From contig NZ_QXFL01000003.1 of the NCBI RefSeq assembly GCF_003584125.1, positions 248,001 to 312,000 on the forward strand: 64,000 bases of DNA. Reading direction: 5' to 3'. Every line of letters starts with the position of its first letter. Within the stretch, counting starts at the first letter, position 1. The notes beneath the pieces were generated by a model, which had not been told where the DNA came from, ran no database searches, and saw only the letters and a list, made by a program, of their open reading frames with translations. This document shows positions 53,828 through 62,737 of this stretch, in pieces. The position numbers were made by a program, and so were the translations under genes. The stretch comes from Aurantiacibacter zhengii (GTDB lineage: Bacteria; Pseudomonadota; Alphaproteobacteria; Sphingomonadales; Sphingomonadaceae).

Positions 53828-56143
53828 ATGAAACTGGTAGCGCTATCTTCTTCGATCGTGGCAGGATTTGCCGCTCTCATGCTGGTGGGTCCACCATCGG
53901 CGCGGGCGGACAATGCCGCACAGGCTCCCATCGGCGGGATAGAAGAATCGGTCGATATCGACCTGCTGCTGTCGCGGATGACGCTGGACGAGAAGATCGG
54001 CCAACTGGTGCAGCGCATGGGTGGGCGGTCGAAAAGTCTCAATTCCCGGCTCGGGCCCGACGAACTTGACCGCGTGAGGCGCGGGGAGGTCGGCTCCTAT
54101 CTGCATGTCGCGGGGGCAGAACCCTTGCGGGAATTGCAGCGCGTCGCCGTGGAGGAAAGCCGGCTGGGCATCCCTCTGCTGTTCTCGATGGACGTGGTGC
54201 ATGGCTATCGCACGATCTTCCCGGTACCGCTCGCCATGGCGGCAAGCTGGGATCCCGATGCCGCCCGGCAACACGCGCGCATCGCGGCCCGCGAAGCCAG
54301 CGCTGCGGGGTTGCACTGGACCTTCGCCCCGATGGTGGATGTCGCGCGCGACCCGCGCTGGGGCCGCATCGTCGAGGGGGCGGGCGAAGACCCCTATCTC
54401 GGCAGCCGCATGGCAGCGGCGCAGGTTCACGGTTTCCAGGGCGACAGTCTTGCCGCGCCGGACACGATCATGGCCGGTACCAAGCATTTCGGTGCCTATG
54501 GCGCCGCAGAGGGCGGCCGTGACTATGCCGGGGCGGATCTTGGCGAGCGCGCCTTGCAGGAGACCTATCTGCCCCCGTTCCATGCGGCCGTGGAGGCCGG
54601 GACGGCCAGTTTCATGACCGCATTCAACGCGCTGAATGGCGTTCCCACGACCGGCAACGAAGCGCTTCTGCGCACGATGTTGCGCGAGGACTGGGGGTGG
54701 CAGGGCCTGCTGCTTTCCGACTGGCGGGCCGTCGAGGAATTGCAGGCCCACGGCGTTGCAGAATCCCGTCAGGACGCAGCCGCCCTGGCAATGCGAGCAG
54801 GCGTCGACATGGATATGGTCAGCGATATCTACGCCGACGATCTGCGCGCGGCGATAGAAGCCGATCCCGCCCTGTTACCCCTGCTGGACGGGGCGGTACG
54901 GCGCATCCTGACCGTAAAGCGGGACATGGGCCTGTTCGCCGACCCCTACGCCTACCATGACGCGGGGCGGGAGGCTTCGGTCATGCTGTCAGGCAGCCAC
55001 CGCCAGGCCGCGAGGAAGGTGGCGCAGCAATCCATCGTGCTCCTGCAGAACGATGCAGACGTTCTGCCGCTGGCCCGCAATGCGGGGCGCATCGCGCTGA
55101 TCGGAGCGCTGGCCGACGACGCCCTTTCGCAGCTGGGGTCGTGGCGAGCGCAGGGACAGGAGGGCGACGTAGTCACCCTTCGTGCTGCACTGGAGGCGGC
55201 TCATGCTGACGTGATATACACCACGGGAGTAGACACGCGTTCGGACGATACCTCTGGCATCGTTGCCGCGGTGACCGCTGCCGAAGCTGCCGATGTCATC
55301 GTCGTCGCGCTGGGGGAAGATTACGACTGGTCGGGCGAGGCCCGCAGCCGTTCGTCGCTGGAACTCCCCGGTCGCCAGAGCGAACTTTTCGAGGCCCTTG
55401 CAGCCACGGGAAAGCCACTTGTCGTGGTGCTGATGGGCGGGCGGCCCCTGGCCATTCCAGAGATCGCCGAGAAAGCAGACGCGGTGCTGATGACCTGGCT
55501 GCTGGGTATCGAGGCCGGACCCGCAATCGTCTCCACCCTGTTCGGCGAGAACAACCCGGGCGGCAAGCTGCCTGCCAGTTTTCCGCGCACGACCGGACAG
55601 GTGCCGGTCAATTACGATCACTTGCCAAGCGGAAGACCCGCCGATCCCGATCTTTCGCGCGATACCGCGCGCTACATGGACCAGCCGATAACCCCGCTCT
55701 ACGCCTTCGGCCACGGCAAGAGCTATACCGACTTCGCCTACGGCCCGCTGCGGCTCGATAATGCGCGCATGCCGGCCGATGGCGGAAGCGCCACGGTCTC
55801 GCTCGATGTCACGAACGCGGGGGATCGTGCTGGCGACGAGGTAGTGCAGCTCTACGTCCGCGATCCGGTTGCAAGCGTATCGCGGCCGGTGATGCAGCTG
55901 CGCGGATTCCAGCGTGTGTCGCTGGCACCGGGAGAGACCAGGCGCGTATCCTTCACCCTGCGCGCCGATCAGTTCGCGCTGTGGTCTGCAGGGGGCGACT
56001 GGATCGTCGAACCGGGCGTGATCGAGATCATGGTCGGCAGCGCATCGGATGACATCAGGACGCGTGGGGAGGTCGTGATCGAGGGCAGCGCCCCCGGCTC
56101 GATCGCCCCTGCAGCCATTGCCACGACGACGAGGGCGCAATGA
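53828..56143 (+). CDS. bglX: GH3 beta-glucosidase, BglX type, exported (GH3 copy D)
   Basis: A 771-residue periplasmic beta-glucosidase. The signal peptide ends near PSARADN. Residues MTLDEKIGQL, LLFSMDVVHGYRTIFPVPLA, KHFGAYGAAEGGRDY and the nucleophile D298 in GLLLSDWRA follow the BglX pattern, and a fibronectin-III-like domain closes the protein (VVQLYVRDPVASVSRPV). ATG 53828 has AGGGATGGG upstream. The stop overlaps the ExuT-like transporter start (ATGA). An operator-like string lies in codons 3-7 (KLVAL). It could act on cello- or xylo-oligosaccharides. Confidence 0.93.
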   Translation: MKLVALSSSIVAGFAALMLVGPPSARADNAAQAPIGGIEESVDIDLLLSRMTLDEKIGQLVQRMGGRSKSLNSRLGPDELDRVRRGEVGSYLHVAGAEPLRELQRVAVEESRLGIPLLFSMDVVHGYRTIFPVPLAMAASWDPDAARQHARIAAREASAAGLHWTFAPMVDVARDPRWGRIVEGAGEDPYLGSRMAAAQVHGFQGDSLAAPDTIMAGTKHFGAYGAAEGGRDYAGADLGERALQETYLPPFHAAVEAGTASFMTAFNALNGVPTTGNEALLRTMLREDWGWQGLLLSDWRAVEELQAHGVAESRQDAAALAMRAGVDMDMVSDIYADDLRAAIEADPALLPLLDGAVRRILTVKRDMGLFADPYAYHDAGREASVMLSGSHRQAARKVAQQSIVLLQNDADVLPLARNAGRIALIGALADDALSQLGSWRAQGQEGDVVTLRAALEAAHADVIYTTGVDTRSDDTSGIVAAVTAAEAADVIVVALGEDYDWSGEARSRSSLELPGRQSELFEALAATGKPLVVVLMGGRPLAIPEIAEKADAVLMTWLLGIEAGPAIVSTLFGENNPGGKLPASFPRTTGQVPVNYDHLPSGRPADPDLSRDTARYMDQPITPLYAFGHGKSYTDFAYGPLRLDNARMPADGGSATVSLDVTNAGDRAGDEVVQLYVRDPVASVSRPVMQLRGFQRVSLAPGETRRVSFTLRADQFALWSAGGDWIVEPGVIEIMVGSASDDIRTRGEVVIEGSAPGSIAPAAIATTTRAQ
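53835..53848. promoter_or_regulatory. Operator-like sequence inside the start of GH3 copy D
   Basis: TGGTAGCGCTATCT matches 12 of 14 consensus bases and lies seven bases after the ATG. It could be a downstream operator that blocks elongation, or a codon coincidence, because it encodes the ordinary signal-peptide residues Leu-Val-Ala-Leu-Ser. Confidence 0.4.
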
Positions 56144-57453
56144 CCGCCGCCGCCGGGAGCATGTCGGCCTTGGCAAAGCCGCTGGCGAAGTACCGCTGGG
56201 GCATCTGCGCGCTGCTATTCTTCGTCATCACCATCAATTACATCGACCGCCAGATCATCGGCGTGCTGAAGCCGGTGATCGAGGAGGACATGGGTTGGTC
56301 GGAGGTCGACTACGGCAACATCGTCACCGCGTTCCAGGCGAGCTACGGCATCGGGCTGCTCGTTGTAGGGCGCTGGCTCGACCGTGTCGGCACGCGCAAG
56401 GGCATCGCCATCGCTATCGGCCTGTGGAGCCTCGCCGCCTGCTTCCACGCCGCGGCGCGCAGCGTGCTGGCATTCATCCTGGCGCGCATCGCGCTGGGCG
56501 TTGCCGAAAGCGCGGCCTATCCCGGCGCGGTGAAATCCATCGCCGAATGGTTCCCCAAGCGCGAGCGGGCGCTGGGGGTCGGTATCCTCAACGCCGGTGC
56601 CAATGTCGGGGTGCTGCTCACGCCCGTCATCGCCATCGGGATTGCGGGCCTGTACGGCTGGCGCTCGGCATTTCTCGTCACCGGCCTTATCGGTTTCATC
56701 GTTCTCTGGGCCTGGCTGCGTTTCTTTCGTGAGCCCCGCGATCATGCCGCGCTCACCGACGAGGAGCGCGACTGGATCGGACAGGACGGCGAGGACGCTT
56801 CGGGTGAGCCGCTGGGCTGGAAAACGGCGTTCCGTCAGCGCCAGGCCTGGTTCTTCATCTGCGGCAAGTTCTTCACCGACCCGGTGTGGTACCTTTTCCT
56901 CTTCTGGCTGCCCGACTTTCTCAGTCGCACGCAGGGGATGGAACTGTTCCCGACCGCCGAAAGCGGAATTCTCGCCACGATCGGTCCCGCTCTGATCGGT
57001 GTGTATCTCCTCGCCGACATCGGCTCCATCGCGGGCGGGTGGTTCTCCTCGCATCTCGTCGCGAAGGGGTGGACCATCAATCGCGCGCGCAAGACCACGC
57101 TTTTCATCGCCGCGCTGTGCGCGCTGCCGATGGTAACCGTGGCCAGCGTGCCGGAGCCGTGGATGGCCGTGCTGCTGATCGGCCTGGGGACGGCGGCCCA
57201 CCAGGCTTTCAGCTCCAACATCTTCACGATGATCGCCGACATGTATCCGCGCCGCGCGGTGGCCACCATCGCGGGCATGGGCGGGGCGGCGGGCGCGGTG
57301 GGGGGCATCCTCATCGCGCAGGCCACCGGCTGGACGCTGGAACTGACGGGATCCTACGTGCCCATCGTGATCTATGCCGGGGTGGGTTACATGATCGCCT
57401 TCATCGCGATCCAGCTGCTGGTACCGCGCATGCAACCCGCCTCGCTGGACTAG
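56140..57453 (+). CDS. ExuT-like MFS transporter (hexuronate/anion:cation symporter family)
   Basis: A 437-residue inner-membrane carrier with about twelve hydrophobic segments. The openings NYIDRQIIGVLKPVIEEDMGWSE and AESAAYPGAVKSIAEWFPKRER are typical of the ExuT/GudP group. Its likely cargo is glucuronate, or an aldobiouronate, released by the GH67 enzyme. The ATG overlaps the GH3 copy D stop by four bases, so hydrolase and carrier are made together. No uronate isomerase or reductase gene is in the window, so catabolism of the uronate must be encoded elsewhere. Confidence 0.88.
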   Translation: MTAAAGSMSALAKPLAKYRWGICALLFFVITINYIDRQIIGVLKPVIEEDMGWSEVDYGNIVTAFQASYGIGLLVVGRWLDRVGTRKGIAIAIGLWSLAACFHAAARSVLAFILARIALGVAESAAYPGAVKSIAEWFPKRERALGVGILNAGANVGVLLTPVIAIGIAGLYGWRSAFLVTGLIGFIVLWAWLRFFREPRDHAALTDEERDWIGQDGEDASGEPLGWKTAFRQRQAWFFICGKFFTDPVWYLFLFWLPDFLSRTQGMELFPTAESGILATIGPALIGVYLLADIGSIAGGWFSSHLVAKGWTINRARKTTLFIAALCALPMVTVASVPEPWMAVLLIGLGTAAHQAFSSNIFTMIADMYPRRAVATIAGMGGAAGAVGGILIAQATGWTLELTGSYVPIVIYAGVGYMIAFIAIQLLVPRMQPASLD

Positions 57454-57472
57454 GCCCGAACAGGCACGGCCA

Positions 57473-58651
57473 TCAAAGCGCCACCAATGCCCCGCCTGCG
57501 TCCGCGCTGCGGTACATCGCCTCGATAAGGCGGATATCGCGCAGGCCCATTTCTCCCGGCGTGCGATGCTGCTCTCCCGCACGCGCAGCGGCGGAGAAGC
57601 CATCAAGCTGCGCAGCGAACTGGGTGATCGGATTGCCCGCCGTATATGCGCGCGGCGGCTCGCCCGATCCCTCGAACACGATGCGATTGTCGTAATAGGT
57701 GGTCGCCGGGTTCATCTCCACGGAGGCCTCGCTGCCGAAGTACCTCTGGCGCGAGACATAGGGGCTCCAGCAATAGGATGACGATCCCTGCACCGTGATG
57801 CCGCTTGCCATGCGCACCCGCCAGTCGAGCCCGCCCTCGACCTCGGTAAAGCGCGGATCGTTCGCCGGGGTTGAGTAATGCGCGGACACCGCTTCGGGCG
57901 TATCGTCAGGCAGCATCATCAGCGACGTGTTGAGGCCGTAGATCCCGATGTCGTACATCGAGCCACCACCGGCCAGCGCCTTTTCCAGCCGCCACTTGTG
58001 CGGCGGCCAGTCAGGGTTTGCATTGAAGCCGTGGTCGGCCGAAACGAAGCGCATCGCGCCGAGGTCGCCATTATTGACGCGCTGCAGCACGTTCATGTTG
58101 TTTGGTTCGAAATGCACGCGGTAGGCGACCCCCAGCGTGCGCGAATTCGCCCGCGCGGCGGCCAGCATCGCTTCGCACTCCGCGCTGGTCGATGCCATGG
58201 GTTTCTCGCACAGGACATGCTTGCCCGCCTCCAGCGCGCGGATCGTGTATTCCGCATGCAGGCCCACCGGCAGGACGATGTAGACGCAATCAATCTCGGG
58301 ATCGTCGGCGATGCTGTCGTAATTGTCGTAGTCGTAGAAGCGCGACACGCCATAGCGGGCACCAAGCATTCTGGCCTTGTCCGGATTGCCCGATACGAAA
58401 CTGGTCATCCGTGATTGCCGCGCATCGGCAAAGCCGGGAATAACCTGCCCGACGGCGAAGGTGCCAAGGCCGACAATGGCCCAGCGCATGCGTTCACCCG
58501 GAAGTTCAGGCAGGGCAGGATTGCCGAGCAGGGGCTGGCCCTCCGCCTGCTGCGCCAGCGCGCTGCCCAGCGGCAGGGCCAGCGATGCTGCCGCCCCGGC
58601 TGAAATGATCTGCCGACGCGAAAAGTCGGGCGTTTGCGGTTTCCTGGCCAT
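57473..58651 (-). CDS. Tat-exported Gfo/Idh/MocA oxidoreductase (glucose-fructose oxidoreductase-like)
   Basis: A 392-residue NADP-type oxidoreductase. The leader contains SRRQIISAGAAASLALPLG, a good twin-arginine signal, ending near ALAQQ, so the protein should be exported folded with its cofactor. The Rossmann loop IVGLGTFAVGQVIPG, the EKP signature in HVLCEKPMAS and the GGGSMYDIGIYGLN segment match the GFOR group of Zymomonas, where tightly bound NADP couples oxidation of one sugar to reduction of another. It has its own operator at 58722. It is convergent with the ExuT-like gene (19-base gap). The true sugar pair is unknown. Confidence 0.85.
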   Translation of the reverse strand: MARKPQTPDFSRRQIISAGAAASLALPLGSALAQQAEGQPLLGNPALPELPGERMRWAIVGLGTFAVGQVIPGFADARQSRMTSFVSGNPDKARMLGARYGVSRFYDYDNYDSIADDPEIDCVYIVLPVGLHAEYTIRALEAGKHVLCEKPMASTSAECEAMLAAARANSRTLGVAYRVHFEPNNMNVLQRVNNGDLGAMRFVSADHGFNANPDWPPHKWRLEKALAGGGSMYDIGIYGLNTSLMMLPDDTPEAVSAHYSTPANDPRFTEVEGGLDWRVRMASGITVQGSSSYCWSPYVSRQRYFGSEASVEMNPATTYYDNRIVFEGSGEPPRAYTAGNPITQFAAQLDGFSAAARAGEQHRTPGEMGLRDIRLIEAMYRSADAGGALVAL

Positions 58652-58721
58652 CGTTGTTCCTCCCGGTCCGATTCGTCCCTCTGGACTGTCAGGACCAGTG
58701 GTATGGACAAAATCGCTCTCT

Positions 58722-58735
58722 GGGTAGCGCTAACA
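58722..58735. promoter_or_regulatory. LacI-type operator upstream of the exported oxidoreductase
   Basis: GGGTAGCGCTAACA matches 12 of 14 consensus bases and lies 71 bases before the start at 58651. trmB ends on the other side, so this is the right-hand limit of the regulon. Confidence 0.75.
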
Positions 58736-58798
58736 TTATCTGGCGAGAAAGCTACTTTCGCCATGTCGCGATGGCTCCTGTTCACGGCTATCAGCCGC

Positions 58799-59500
58799 TC
58801 AGCGCCGCCGATAACGGAAGTACCATACCTCGTGCCCCATCTTGGTGCGCGCCTTGTGCTCGTAGCGCGTCTCGCACCAGCCCGACGGGCGGTTGCGGAA
58901 GTCGTCCGGGCCTTCTGCAACCCATTCGAACAGGTGGGTGAAGCGCCGCATGACCATCAGTGCGTGCCGCACGTAGACGGGATGGTCGGTACCGAAACGG
59001 AACTCTCCGCCAGGCTTCAGCTTGTCCGCGATCATCTGCACCGGGCCGTCGTTCATCATCCGCCGCTTGGCGTGTTTGGCCTTGGGCCAGGGGTCTGGAT
59101 GGAGCAGGTACGCCATTGTCAGCGCGCCATCGGGGATACGATCTAGCACCTTCAGCGCATCCCCGTTGTGCAGGCGCACATTGGCAAGCTTGCCGTCGCG
59201 CACGTGGGTCAGCGCCTGCGCCACGCCATTGAGGAAAGGCTCCGCACCGATGAAGCCGTGGTTCGGCAACAGGTCGGCCCGGTAGGCGAGGTGTTCACCG
59301 CCGCCGAAGCCAATCTCGAAATGCAGCGGACAGTCCTCCCCGAACAGGCGCTGCGCCGTTACCGGCCCGTCCTCCGGCACCGCAATGCGCGGAAGCAGGG
59401 TGTCGACAAGATCCTGCTGCGCAGCGCGCAGGGGCTTGCCGACAGAGCGGCCGTAAAGCCGGTTGAGGGTTGTGGGATCGCCTTCCTTGTGTGCCGTCAT
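58799..59500 (-). CDS. trmB: tRNA (guanine-N7)-methyltransferase
   Basis: A 233-residue SAM-dependent enzyme that methylates G46 in the variable loop of tRNAs. The fold begins HFEIGFGGGEHLAYRA (SAM loop). LLHPDPWPKAKHAKRRMMN is the diagnostic TrmB motif, with the catalytic Asp, and ends in a region of lysines and arginines for tRNA. ATG 59500 gives a protein of the usual length. It diverges from the mechanosensitive channel gene at 67 bases. Housekeeping, unrelated to the xylan genes. Confidence 0.95.
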   Translation of the reverse strand: MTAHKEGDPTTLNRLYGRSVGKPLRAAQQDLVDTLLPRIAVPEDGPVTAQRLFGEDCPLHFEIGFGGGEHLAYRADLLPNHGFIGAEPFLNGVAQALTHVRDGKLANVRLHNGDALKVLDRIPDGALTMAYLLHPDPWPKAKHAKRRMMNDGPVQMIADKLKPGGEFRFGTDHPVYVRHALMVMRRFTHLFEWVAEGPDDFRNRPSGWCETRYEHKARTKMGHEVWYFRYRRR

Positions 59501-59567
59501 GGCGCGCTCGCTAGAGCGGCAGGGGGCGGGTTGTCCAGCACCAGCTTGTGCTTTAGGCGCTGCGGCC

Positions 59568-60791
59568 ATGGAACAGGCACTCGCTCTTTTCGACGCCCAG
59601 CCGCCGTGGGCGCAGGCCGCCATCGGCCTTGCCGGACTGGCGCTGGTGGCGCTGCTGGTCAATTTCCTGCTCAAGAAAGTCATCCTGCGGCTTGCCGCGC
59701 CGTTCCTCGATACGCGCAGTAAAACCGCCGACAAGGCCGCGGCGCGGCTGGCCACCGTCGCCCCGCTGCTGATCGTCGCCAAGGGCATCGAACTGGTGCC
59801 GCACCTGTACGAAACCGTCTGGCTGCTGATCCAGAACCTAGCCCAGGCGTGCATCGTGCTGAGCGTGGCGATGGCGATCAGCAAGGCGCTCGATTACGTC
59901 GACGAATTGTACCGCCGCCGCCCGAATGCGCACATGCGTCCGATCAAGGGCTATGTGCAGGTGCTCAAGATCCTCGTCTACTGCGCCGCGGTAATCCTCG
60001 GCATCTCCGCCCTGATCGAACAGTCGCCGCTCCTCCTGCTGTCCGGCCTTGGGGCCATGGCTGCCGTGCTGCTGCTGGTGTTCAAGGACACGATCCTCTC
60101 GCTCGTCGCCTCGGTCCAGCTCACCAGCAACGACATGCTGCGCGTCGGCGACTGGATCGAGATGCCATCGATGGATGCCAACGGCGATGTGGTGGACATC
60201 GCCCTGCACACGGTGAAGGTCCAGAATTTCGACAAGACCATCACCACCATCCCGACCTACAAGCTGATCGCAGACAGCTACAAGAACTGGCGCGGGATGA
60301 GCGAGGCCGGCGGGCGGCGGATCAAGCGGGCGCTGCCGCTGGACCAGAACTCGGTACGGTTCCTGTCGAAAGAGGAAGTGGACGACCTGCGCCGCTTCCG
60401 CCTGCTGGGCGATTACCTTGCAGACAAGGATAGCGAACTGACCGCGTGGAACGCGCGGGAGCTGGCGGGTGATTCCAACCCGGTGAATGCGCGGCGTATC
60501 ACCAATATCGGCACGTTCCGCGCCTATGTGATCGAGTACCTCAAGGCGCACGAGGAACTGACCGGGCAGGGCTTCACGCTGATGGTCCGCCAGCTCGATC
60601 CAACCCCCCAGGGCCTGCCGCTGGAAATCTACTGCTTCACCAACACCACGGTCTGGGCCGAGTACGAGCGCATTCAGGCCGACATCTTCGACCACTTGAT
60701 CGCAATCCTGCCAGAATTCGGCCTGCGCCTGTTCCAGCAGCCGAGCGGACTGGATCTGGCCGGGCTGGGCAAGGTTCCAAGACGGGATTGA
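59568..60791 (+). CDS. MscS-family mechanosensitive channel (YbdG-like)
   Basis: A 407-residue inner-membrane protein. About five hydrophobic segments cover residues 15-200; the pore-lining region is around LLLLSGLGAMAAVLLLVFKDTILSL, followed by the beta domain (VGDWIEMPSMDANGDVVDI, TTIPTYKLI) and a cytoplasmic C-terminal cage. The long insert in that cage is typical of YbdG rather than MscS itself. It should release solutes during osmotic downshock. It converges with the S41 peptidase 13 bases further on. Confidence 0.9.
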   Translation: MEQALALFDAQPPWAQAAIGLAGLALVALLVNFLLKKVILRLAAPFLDTRSKTADKAAARLATVAPLLIVAKGIELVPHLYETVWLLIQNLAQACIVLSVAMAISKALDYVDELYRRRPNAHMRPIKGYVQVLKILVYCAAVILGISALIEQSPLLLLSGLGAMAAVLLLVFKDTILSLVASVQLTSNDMLRVGDWIEMPSMDANGDVVDIALHTVKVQNFDKTITTIPTYKLIADSYKNWRGMSEAGGRRIKRALPLDQNSVRFLSKEEVDDLRRFRLLGDYLADKDSELTAWNARELAGDSNPVNARRITNIGTFRAYVIEYLKAHEELTGQGFTLMVRQLDPTPQGLPLEIYCFTNTTVWAEYERIQADIFDHLIAILPEFGLRLFQQPSGLDLAGLGKVPRRD

Positions 60792-60804
60792 TAGCCCGGC
60801 AGGC

Positions 60805-61908
60805 TCAGTCTGCGCGGCTCTCCAGCCAGCCTTGCGCCCAGGCAATCTCGTCGGCAACCCCGCCTGCGGGAAACGGCACGTCGGGTGGCACGCCGACATT
60901 ATCGAAGGGTTCTTGGGGCAGGCGCATGGAGCGGGTCATCGGCCAACCGAGTTCGAAATCGCCCGACGGTGCGGGTGCGGTTATGACGTTGGAGTAGTCG
61001 ATCACCCCCGCCGTCGGCCCGCCCAGCAGGGTAACCTTGCGGCTGGCGCGGGCATCGATGGCAAACTGGTCTCCCGACGACCCGGCGCCTTCCGCCAGTA
61101 TGCCGACGCGGCGCGGGTATTCGTAAACCTGCGGATAGGTGACGATTTCGAAGCCGCCATCGGACAGCGGGACGAAATCACTGTCAGACGCTTCGGCCCT
61201 GTCCAGCACGTTCTGCACGAATTCGTGGACTTCCGGCGGGTATTCTCCGCTGTCCACATTGGCCTGCAAGGCAGCCAGATTGCGCGGTGTATCGCGCAGT
61301 TCCACGCCGATCTGGTAGATGGGCCGGGTGTAGAGATAGCTCATCAGGCGCGCATACATCTGGTCTGACCCGCCATTGTTTCCGCGAAGGTCTATCAGCA
61401 GGTTCGGTGTCGAGGTGATGGTGTCGTGATGCTCCGCCAGCAATGCCTCGAACGCGTCGAAGTATTCGATGTGAAAGGTCGGCACGCGCAGCATCACGGT
61501 GTCGGCAGACAGGCGGCGGAACGCGAATTCGTTACCCGGCGGAGGGGTGAAATTGCGTGCAGGGGTGCTGTCGGCATCCTGCGCCCAGGGGTTGGGCGGC
61601 GACACGATATTGGATCGCAGGCCAAGATGATCGTCCCCGAACCAGTCGAGCAGCGCACCCAGCGCCCACATTCGCGCGTCCGGGTTGTCGGCGATACGCT
61701 GCCTCGCCAGGGCAACCTCGCGCTCGAATTCCGCTTCCCTTCCTCCAGCCACCTTGGTTTCCCAGCCCGCATAATCGGTGCGCAGCACGTCGAGGACGAA
61801 CGCGATGTCATCGTCGTGGGCAGTGGTCTGCGCCATGGCGATGCCAGGCATGACGAGGATCGCCAGGGCAGTGAGCAAGGCCCTGATGGCGAAGGAAATC
61901 TTTCTCAT
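60805..61908 (-). CDS. S41-family C-terminal-processing-type peptidase, exported
   Basis: A 367-residue secreted protein. A signal peptide ends near PGIAMAQ. LLIDLRGNNGGSDQMYARL and the serine region AGSSGDQFAI mark the tail-specific protease (S41) fold, but I see no clear PDZ domain, so it belongs to the shorter type. ATG 61908 is supported by the signal peptide. The next hairpin, 61970-61997, separates it from ctrA. Substrate unknown. Confidence 0.85.
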   Translation of the reverse strand: MRKISFAIRALLTALAILVMPGIAMAQTTAHDDDIAFVLDVLRTDYAGWETKVAGGREAEFEREVALARQRIADNPDARMWALGALLDWFGDDHLGLRSNIVSPPNPWAQDADSTPARNFTPPPGNEFAFRRLSADTVMLRVPTFHIEYFDAFEALLAEHHDTITSTPNLLIDLRGNNGGSDQMYARLMSYLYTRPIYQIGVELRDTPRNLAALQANVDSGEYPPEVHEFVQNVLDRAEASDSDFVPLSDGGFEIVTYPQVYEYPRRVGILAEGAGSSGDQFAIDARASRKVTLLGGPTAGVIDYSNVITAPAPSGDFELGWPMTRSMRLPQEPFDNVGVPPDVPFPAGGVADEIAWAQGWLESRAD

Positions 61909-61969
61909 CGCGCCGGTATGCGCCAGCTTTTCGGAATTGGAAGCAAATTTTGCGACGGCCCACGAACAA

Positions 61970-61997
61970 GCCCCGGAAGCGGGGTCGCTTCCGGGGC
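61970..61997 (-). terminator. Hairpin terminator downstream of ctrA
   Basis: GCCCCGGAAGC pairs exactly with GCTTCCGGGGC across a six-base loop. On the minus strand it is followed by TTGTTCG. It lies about 40 bases after the ctrA stop. The T tract is short, so the call is moderate. Confidence 0.7.
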
Positions 61998-62035
61998 CAT
62001 GCTCCCCCCGTCCAGGGGCAACTGTTACTCTTCCA

Positions 62036-62737
62036 TCACGCGGCTTCCGTTTCCTCGACCGCATCGGGATCGCGCAGCACGTAGCCGCGACCCCAGACCG
62101 TCTCGATGTAGTTCTCGCCGCCGCATGCGCTGGAAAGCTTCTTGCGCAGCTTGCAGATGAACACGTCGATGATCTTCAGTTCGGGCTCGTCCATGCCGCC
62201 GTAGAGGTGGTTGAGGAACATTTCCTTCGTCAGCGTGGTGCCCTTGCGCAAGCTGAGCAGTTCCAGCATCGCGTATTCCTTGCCGGTCAGGTGAACGCGC
62301 GCACCGTCCACTTCCACGGTCTTCGCATCGAGGTTCACGGCCAGCTTGCCGGTGCGGATGATCGACTGGCTGTGGCCCTTCGAACGACGCACCACGGCGT
62401 GGATGCGGGCAACCAGCTCGTCACGGTGGAACGGCTTGGTCACGTAGTCGTCGGCGCCGAAGCCGAACGAGCGGATCTTGCTGTCCATCTCGGCAATGCC
62501 GGAGAGAATCAGCACCGGCGTCTGCACCTTGGCGACGCGCAGCTTCTTCAGCACGTCATAACCGTGCATGTCGGGCAGGTTCAGATCGAGCAGGATGATA
62601 TCGTAATCGTACAGCTTGCCCAGATCGAGACCTTCCTCGCCCAGGTCGGTCTGATAGACGTTGAACCCTTCGGTCGTGAGCATGAGCTCGATCGCCTTGG
62701 CAGTTGTCGGCTCGTCTTCGATAAGCAGAACGCGCAT
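62036..62737 (-). CDS. ctrA: Cell-cycle response regulator CtrA
   Basis: A 233-residue two-component regulator controlling cell-cycle, motility and other genes in alphaproteobacteria. The receiver domain shows the acidic pair D8/E9, the phosphoacceptor D51 in [10 protein letters not shown], and the switch Lys in DYVTKPF. The winged-helix OmpR-type domain includes [30 protein letters not shown] and CKLRKKL, which are nearly invariant in CtrA. The long upstream region and the absence of a histidine kinase neighbour are usual for the gene. Confidence 0.97.
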   Translation of the reverse strand: MRVLLIEDEPTTAKAIELMLTTEGFNVYQTDLGEEGLDLGKLYDYDIILLDLNLPDMHGYDVLKKLRVAKVQTPVLILSGIAEMDSKIRSFGFGADDYVTKPFHRDELVARIHAVVRRSKGHSQSIIRTGKLAVNLDAKTVEVDGARVHLTGKEYAMLELLSLRKGTTLTKEMFLNHLYGGMDEPELKIIDVFICKLRKKLSSACGGENYIETVWGRGYVLRDPDAVEETEAA

